A stretch of 64,000 nt of DNA from Pyrenopolyporus hunteri (lineage: Eukaryota > Ascomycota > Sordariomycetes > Xylariales > Hypoxylaceae): NCBI GenBank assembly GCA_902806595.1, contig CADCXC010000038.1, positions 1,364,001-1,428,000 of the forward strand. The letters run 5' to 3'. A program made the position numbers and the translations under genes. The notes beneath the pieces were generated by a model, which saw nothing but the letters and a program-made list of their open reading frames with translations, was not told the origin of the DNA and ran no database searches. Below, piece after piece: positions 59,801-64,000 of the stretch (the stretch's first letter is position 1; each line of letters opens with the position of its first letter).

Positions 59801-62800
59801 TCGTATGAGGGGACCTAATCTCCCCTTTTACGAGTAAAGTACCTGATATGAAAAAAAAAAAGAAGGAAGAAAACAAATTACGCCAGTCTTGGGTACGTAA
59901 TCATTTGGATGAGGATGCTTGACCATTGGGATATCAGCCATAACTTCCGCAAATTCCAGAAAAGTCGTCTCAGCCAATCGTCCGAGATATGTCCTCGTTG
60001 CACTACGTCAGGGAGCCGAACCTTGGAGACTGGTCGGTGACTTTGAGGGTGTCATGCAGGAAGCAAGGGCACGGAGCTCACTCTGCATTGGGGTGTCAAC
60101 CAATATATACGTCTCGCGGTGGGTGTGCACATCGTGATACCTGGCTGAGACCGAGGTAATGGATGTTATTCTTCAAGGCCCCCCTCGAAGTCGACGTCGT
60201 TTCGTGGTCTGTCTGTGCATGCGGCAATCAAATCCGCTTTTCCGGACGTTCCATTGCATATGAATCCTTGTCAGGCTCAGGGCTTAACCTTCAATCTTAA
60301 TAAAACTACGCGGTTCGCGGTCCTCGAATTAGCTCGACCTATCAGCTATCCTCTCTGGGGCGGACACGACTGAACACCGTATCTGATGATCGGTGTTCGG
60401 CGTACAAATCTGGCGCCTGGTATAAGATCAAATGAACATACACGGAATGACTGGAATTCCCTAGCTGGAGCGTGGCTCCGTTCTCGGAGCGCTCTCTGAC
60501 CTTCACGAGGCTGAAGCAATATTCGGTGATGCCCGAAAAACGTCTGGATTTTCCCCTAAAGATAGGCGGTGATATCTTACGACCCATCTTCACATTAGTT
60601 GGGCAACACTATCTGCGCGTTATATGTATTCTTTGCATAAGCCTCATCAGCCAAGAACGTCGCGATGCGGTCGTTTTTCTTTCCCCAGTTATCTTGTCTT
60701 TGCATAAGAATGTTACATATTTAGGTGTGTATCCTGTCTAATTGGATAATGGGTAATGGTCGACATTATAGATCGAAGACCGCTACTTTTCGCCCTCAAA
60801 CACTGAGTGCAAGCTTCCAACATGCGGTATCAGTTCCACCACGAACTCATCTCTGTCGCGCAGATAAGCTGACGTTTTTCCCCCCGAAGCCCACGTCTGC
60901 AGGTGTTCCCGTAATGATGACCGTCCCTACTAGTAAGGTGGCGCCCTGCGATAGGAGACTCAAGCTTCGCGCAGTCGAAGATCGTGCCGCGAAGTAAACC
61001 CGATTGGCGACCAAGATCTCTATCCTTATGCAGGGCTCTTCGATGCGTAACTCCACTCCACCGCTCTCCCCCCCTATGTCTTGCTCACCTCAGGCCAGAT
61101 TTCTGCATCACTTCGCCGTTCTTCATGCGCCGTATGGTGAAAGCGCTGGGATCGGGCATTAACGCCGTAAAAACGAGTACGGGGCGTAGGGGATACGAAC
61201 TGTCAAGCCCCCTGAAATATCACATTTGACTATTGGCGATCTGTGCGGCCCTACTAGACACGTCGTTGGCGGTTGTGTAGCCTGGGGCGTAGTCCCGGGC
61301 CTTCGCCTGGCTCGCGTTCTTTGCATATATTCCCGATCACTATAGCAAGTTCAGATTCGTAATCCGCGCAGTCATTCCTTCGACGCATGCTTCGGGACGG
61401 GCAGTGGGTACCGGCCAAACGTCTACCACTACCTATCTAATGCTCGCATCCTGCAATGCAAGTCAGACATTGCCCTAGCGCAGTCTAGGCGCATGGTTCG
61501 CTTCGATTCGTATGCTGAACCTACTACGCTTACATGGACACCATAGGTGCATCGGCAACTTCCACTGCAAGTCTCAGATTAGCCTACTTTTTTTTTTCTG
61601 CAGGGACCAGTCAAGGGGAGAGAGATAGGCTATCCTGCCTCAGTACCGAGACGCGCCGACTGGTATAGTGTCCTTCGGTGTTCGGACGGCAGAGCGAGCA
61701 AGGCGGGGGCGCGGCGAGTCTGCTTACTATTCGTTTCTTGGGGGGTCGTTTGCATGCTCTGTATGCATTCTCGCCAGCCATTGCTTCGTATCGTATGTCG
61801 GCTCTTAATCAGTCCCGTCCAACCTGATGCATCAGATAATTCTGGCCTCAGGAGTGGGCAGCGGCGACAGGATGCGAATAGTGAGGTCGGTACCATCCGC
61901 TGGTGGTCTGAGGTCCAGGGCGGAGATTCCGTTGCAAATTCCCACTGATACAGCTTTCCCGTTGCGAACGGCCTTGCCTACGTCGATGTTGCGGCCCAAC
62001 GGGCTCCCTAATAATCGCCGAGGCGGTCGGCCGCAACGGACGGAACCGGGCGAGCCCTACGAAGAGTTGCTAAGTTCGTTCAGCTTTCCACGCATTTTTA
62101 CTGTTTAAAGCAGCCCACCCGAGCATACGTAACAAATCAATATATCTACAAGAGACGAAAGGGGATTCGCTCTTGAATGTCATTTCCGCCGATGGACAGC
62201 CGACAACAAGCCTGGCTAGGTACGTTTCTGAAAATGTAAGTTTCTCCTTTAGAGAGGATGATTGTGGGTTAGTTGTTAGTATTATTCCTTCAACTATTAC
62301 CTCTACTAGAGTTGATTGGCTAGCATGACAGCCAAGCTTCCCAGATCTACGAGAACATCTACATTTGAGGTCCCTCCTTATTTTTGTTTCCTTCTTCCCC
62401 GTCATTCCTTCGCCCTGTCCAACACAAATGTGATCTAGCGTGGTCCCAATGTCTTCGGATTTACCCCACGGCACCCGCCCACATTCATGCTCCCGTCCCT
62501 ATTCCGCGTCCCGCTTGAGAAGCACCTCTACGCTAGAGCGCGGTTAGAGGCTAGGATGGGCAGATCCCATCTTGGTTGAGTTATGCAGATGCGAGTCATG
62601 GAGATGAGCAGTACGGATCACCGGCTATATAAGTCTTGGCCAATGTTGAAGTATTGCCATTAACGTATTACGAATATCTGCATCCTGCGTCGCATTTCAT
62701 AAATCATCTCCGGGCCTTGTCAGAATTTACGTCTTCCTTCGGCCTTTGAAGAACGACCGTGCCAAGCCAGGCCGAGCGTCTAAATAACCCGCCACGACCC

Positions 62801-63101
62801 CAAAAATCCATTCAGATTTCTATCTTCGTATTTCGACGGTCGAAAATGGTTGGCCCTATTCGTGCCACCGCTGTACGCAGATATACCTAATAATACATAT
62901 ACCTAAGAATATAAACAGCCCGGGACTCTGGGGGAGACATCACTTGTTAAAAACCCGTTATTAAACCGAGGCAGACGAGCCGCATCTTACGGAGTCCGCG
63001 CTCAGGGTGGATGGGAGATAAACCCTGTACGGGATAGATGTTAAAAAAAGAAGGGAGAAAAAAGTGGGAAATAGGAATCAACGATACATAATGCGCTTCG
63101 C

Positions 63102-64000
63102 CTAGAAAGCGAGGGGCCAGTTTCCGCTAACGAGGTTTCTAACGGTGCTCTGCACGTGCTCGAAGCGCATGAAGGACTCGGGTAAGGGGGAAAAAAAAAG
63201 TCTGGAAATAAAACTTAACGGCGGCCAAAGTCCTAAACTCGCGGCCACAAGCTATTCAGCTTGGGCAACGGTATAACGGCTGTTGATCCGCATATCAGGT
63301 TCGTCCGGTTTAGCACGTCAGCTCTTTTCCACCGGCCCCTTCACATTAAACAAGTTCAAGGCTAGGTCTGCCTTACGGATGGGCGAGTTCAAATGTGAGC
63401 TTGGGGCCTCCAGGTCCTCGAACGTGCGGTGACGGGAGGAGCACTCAAAGGCATAACCGTTTCGCGCCTCTGTTGTGACCTCGTACATCAATGAGGCTTG
63501 CGCCCCGGCCAAGTTCTCGAAAATCAATTCTGTCGGGTCCTTGGCTCGTATTACCTGGTACAGCCCGTCGCGGCTCAGGGACGGCGCTCGTGGGCATCAC
63601 CCCGCTTTGAGATGGCACGCGATGCCTGTCGCCGTGGTGTAAGCAGGCCTTACAATGGGGACAGGCGAACTCGGTGCCGCGGTGGATGCGCGAGTTCAGG
63701 TGCTGCGGCCCTTTCGTTAGGGGGAAATAAACCAATAAACCAATAAATCTAGGCTTGCCTATGTGGACACCTAGGTTGGTATGGGCTGTTTAGCCTTACT
63801 ATCTTGATATTGTTGTATCTTTGAAACGTCCGGCTGCAATCGGAGCACCATAAATGGTTGTTAACCTCATGTTCGCGGAGTTCGCTTTTAGTTTCGTAGG
63901 TCATGTCACACCAGCTGCATTCATAATGGTGGCCCTGCGTGCGGATGTGTTGTCGACGAGAAGCCCACGAGTCGAAGCACCTACTGCAGGATTCGCACCC
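63102..64000 (-). pseudogene. Decayed multi-C2H2 zinc-finger gene, continues past right edge
   Basis: On the minus strand, 64000-63800 is an open frame with finger-like CxxC motifs (CESCSRCF, YECSWCD, WCSDCSRTFQ). A probable 97-bp intron follows (63799-63703, GTAAGG donor, CTAACG branch, CCGCAG acceptor), then HLNSRIHRG and CPHCKAC, hallmarks of a fungal family of repeated C2H2 proteins. After that the gene is broken. About one extra base near 63640 shifts the frame, and TGA at 63599-63597 interrupts the frame that would carry on. SRDGLYQVIRAKDPTELI then reads in that other frame, a CxxC is degraded (CSSR), a stop follows HLNSP-like sequence near 63318, and the family's C-terminal FMRFEHVQ motif reappears at about 63172-63148 before a TAG at 63104-63102. 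The function of the intact family is presumed nucleic-acid binding. This copy cannot encode a full protein. Confidence 0.7.

Larger units (their letters stand above)
51826..63101. other. 11-kb gene-sparse region
   Basis: I recognise no intact gene. The stretch 52355-52640 is A/G-rich with long A-runs. Further along are CTG/CTA triplets (53749-53805), GA and TC dinucleotides (54046-54068, 54491-54510), TACC units (55139-55158), an ATGACC/ATGGCT hexamer tract (56183-56229), a purine tract (56746-56823), TACCTAGGTA palindromes (56973, 58126) and an imperfect stem at 59210-59248. Open frames of up to about 135 codons exist (for example 62070-62474, minus) but show no family features. Confidence 0.5.

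Noticed and set aside
1..64000. Dispersed 5S rRNA or tRNA genes
   Set aside because: I looked for internal control boxes and conserved 5S segments on both strands and found no convincing match; a dedicated scan (tRNAscan-SE, Infernal) would be decisive.

Overview
The window is nuclear DNA from a filamentous ascomycete, most likely a sordariomycete. The genes carry short introns (about 49-97 bp, mostly GTAAGT/GTATGT-type donors, CTAAC-like branch points and CAG/TAG acceptors). The recognisable proteins are ordinary Pezizomycotina housekeeping and regulatory proteins. The CreA protein begins and reads like sordariomycete Cre1/CreA. I saw no bacterial, phage or CRISPR features and no intact transposon genes.

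Layout, left to right: the 3' end of a gene cut by the window edge (+, 1-243); an RBR (RING-IBR-RING) ubiquitin ligase on the minus strand, four exons with an apparent one-base frame break near its C-terminus (901-3596); a large ROG1-type DUF676 lipase/serine esterase (+, 7495-10806); 11 kb without a recognisable gene, containing a striking nest of inverted repeats (11612-11740); creA (-, 21827-23098); 8.5 kb without a recognisable gene; a six-exon RAD51-paralogue recombinase (+, 31576-33117); a BTB-bromodomain fusion protein (+, 37419-38742); mcm3 (-, 39830-42660), convergent with the BTB gene and divergent from exo70 (+, 44046-46027); a small cysteine-rich open frame (-, 51703-51825); about 11 kb without a recognisable gene; and a decayed C2H2 zinc-finger gene (-, 63102 to the right edge).

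The genes do not form a pathway cluster. They are scattered: replication licensing (MCM3), recombination repair (RAD51 paralogue), exocytosis (EXO70), carbon catabolite repression (CreA), lipid hydrolysis (ROG1-like), ubiquitylation (RBR) and probable chromatin reading (BTB-bromodomain). Gene density is very low for a fungus, and long spacers dominate. The spacers are peppered with microsatellites and with a dispersed perfect decamer palindrome, TACCTAGGTA, of which I counted at least 15 exact copies, none in an exon.

The items most worth following up are the multi-helix inverted-repeat element at 11612-11740 (candidate structured RNA), the dispersed TACCTAGGTA palindrome, the BTB-bromodomain protein in which the usual acetyl-lysine-anchoring Asn is His, the 40-residue eight-cysteine open frame, and the two broken genes (RBR frame break and zinc-finger pseudogene).
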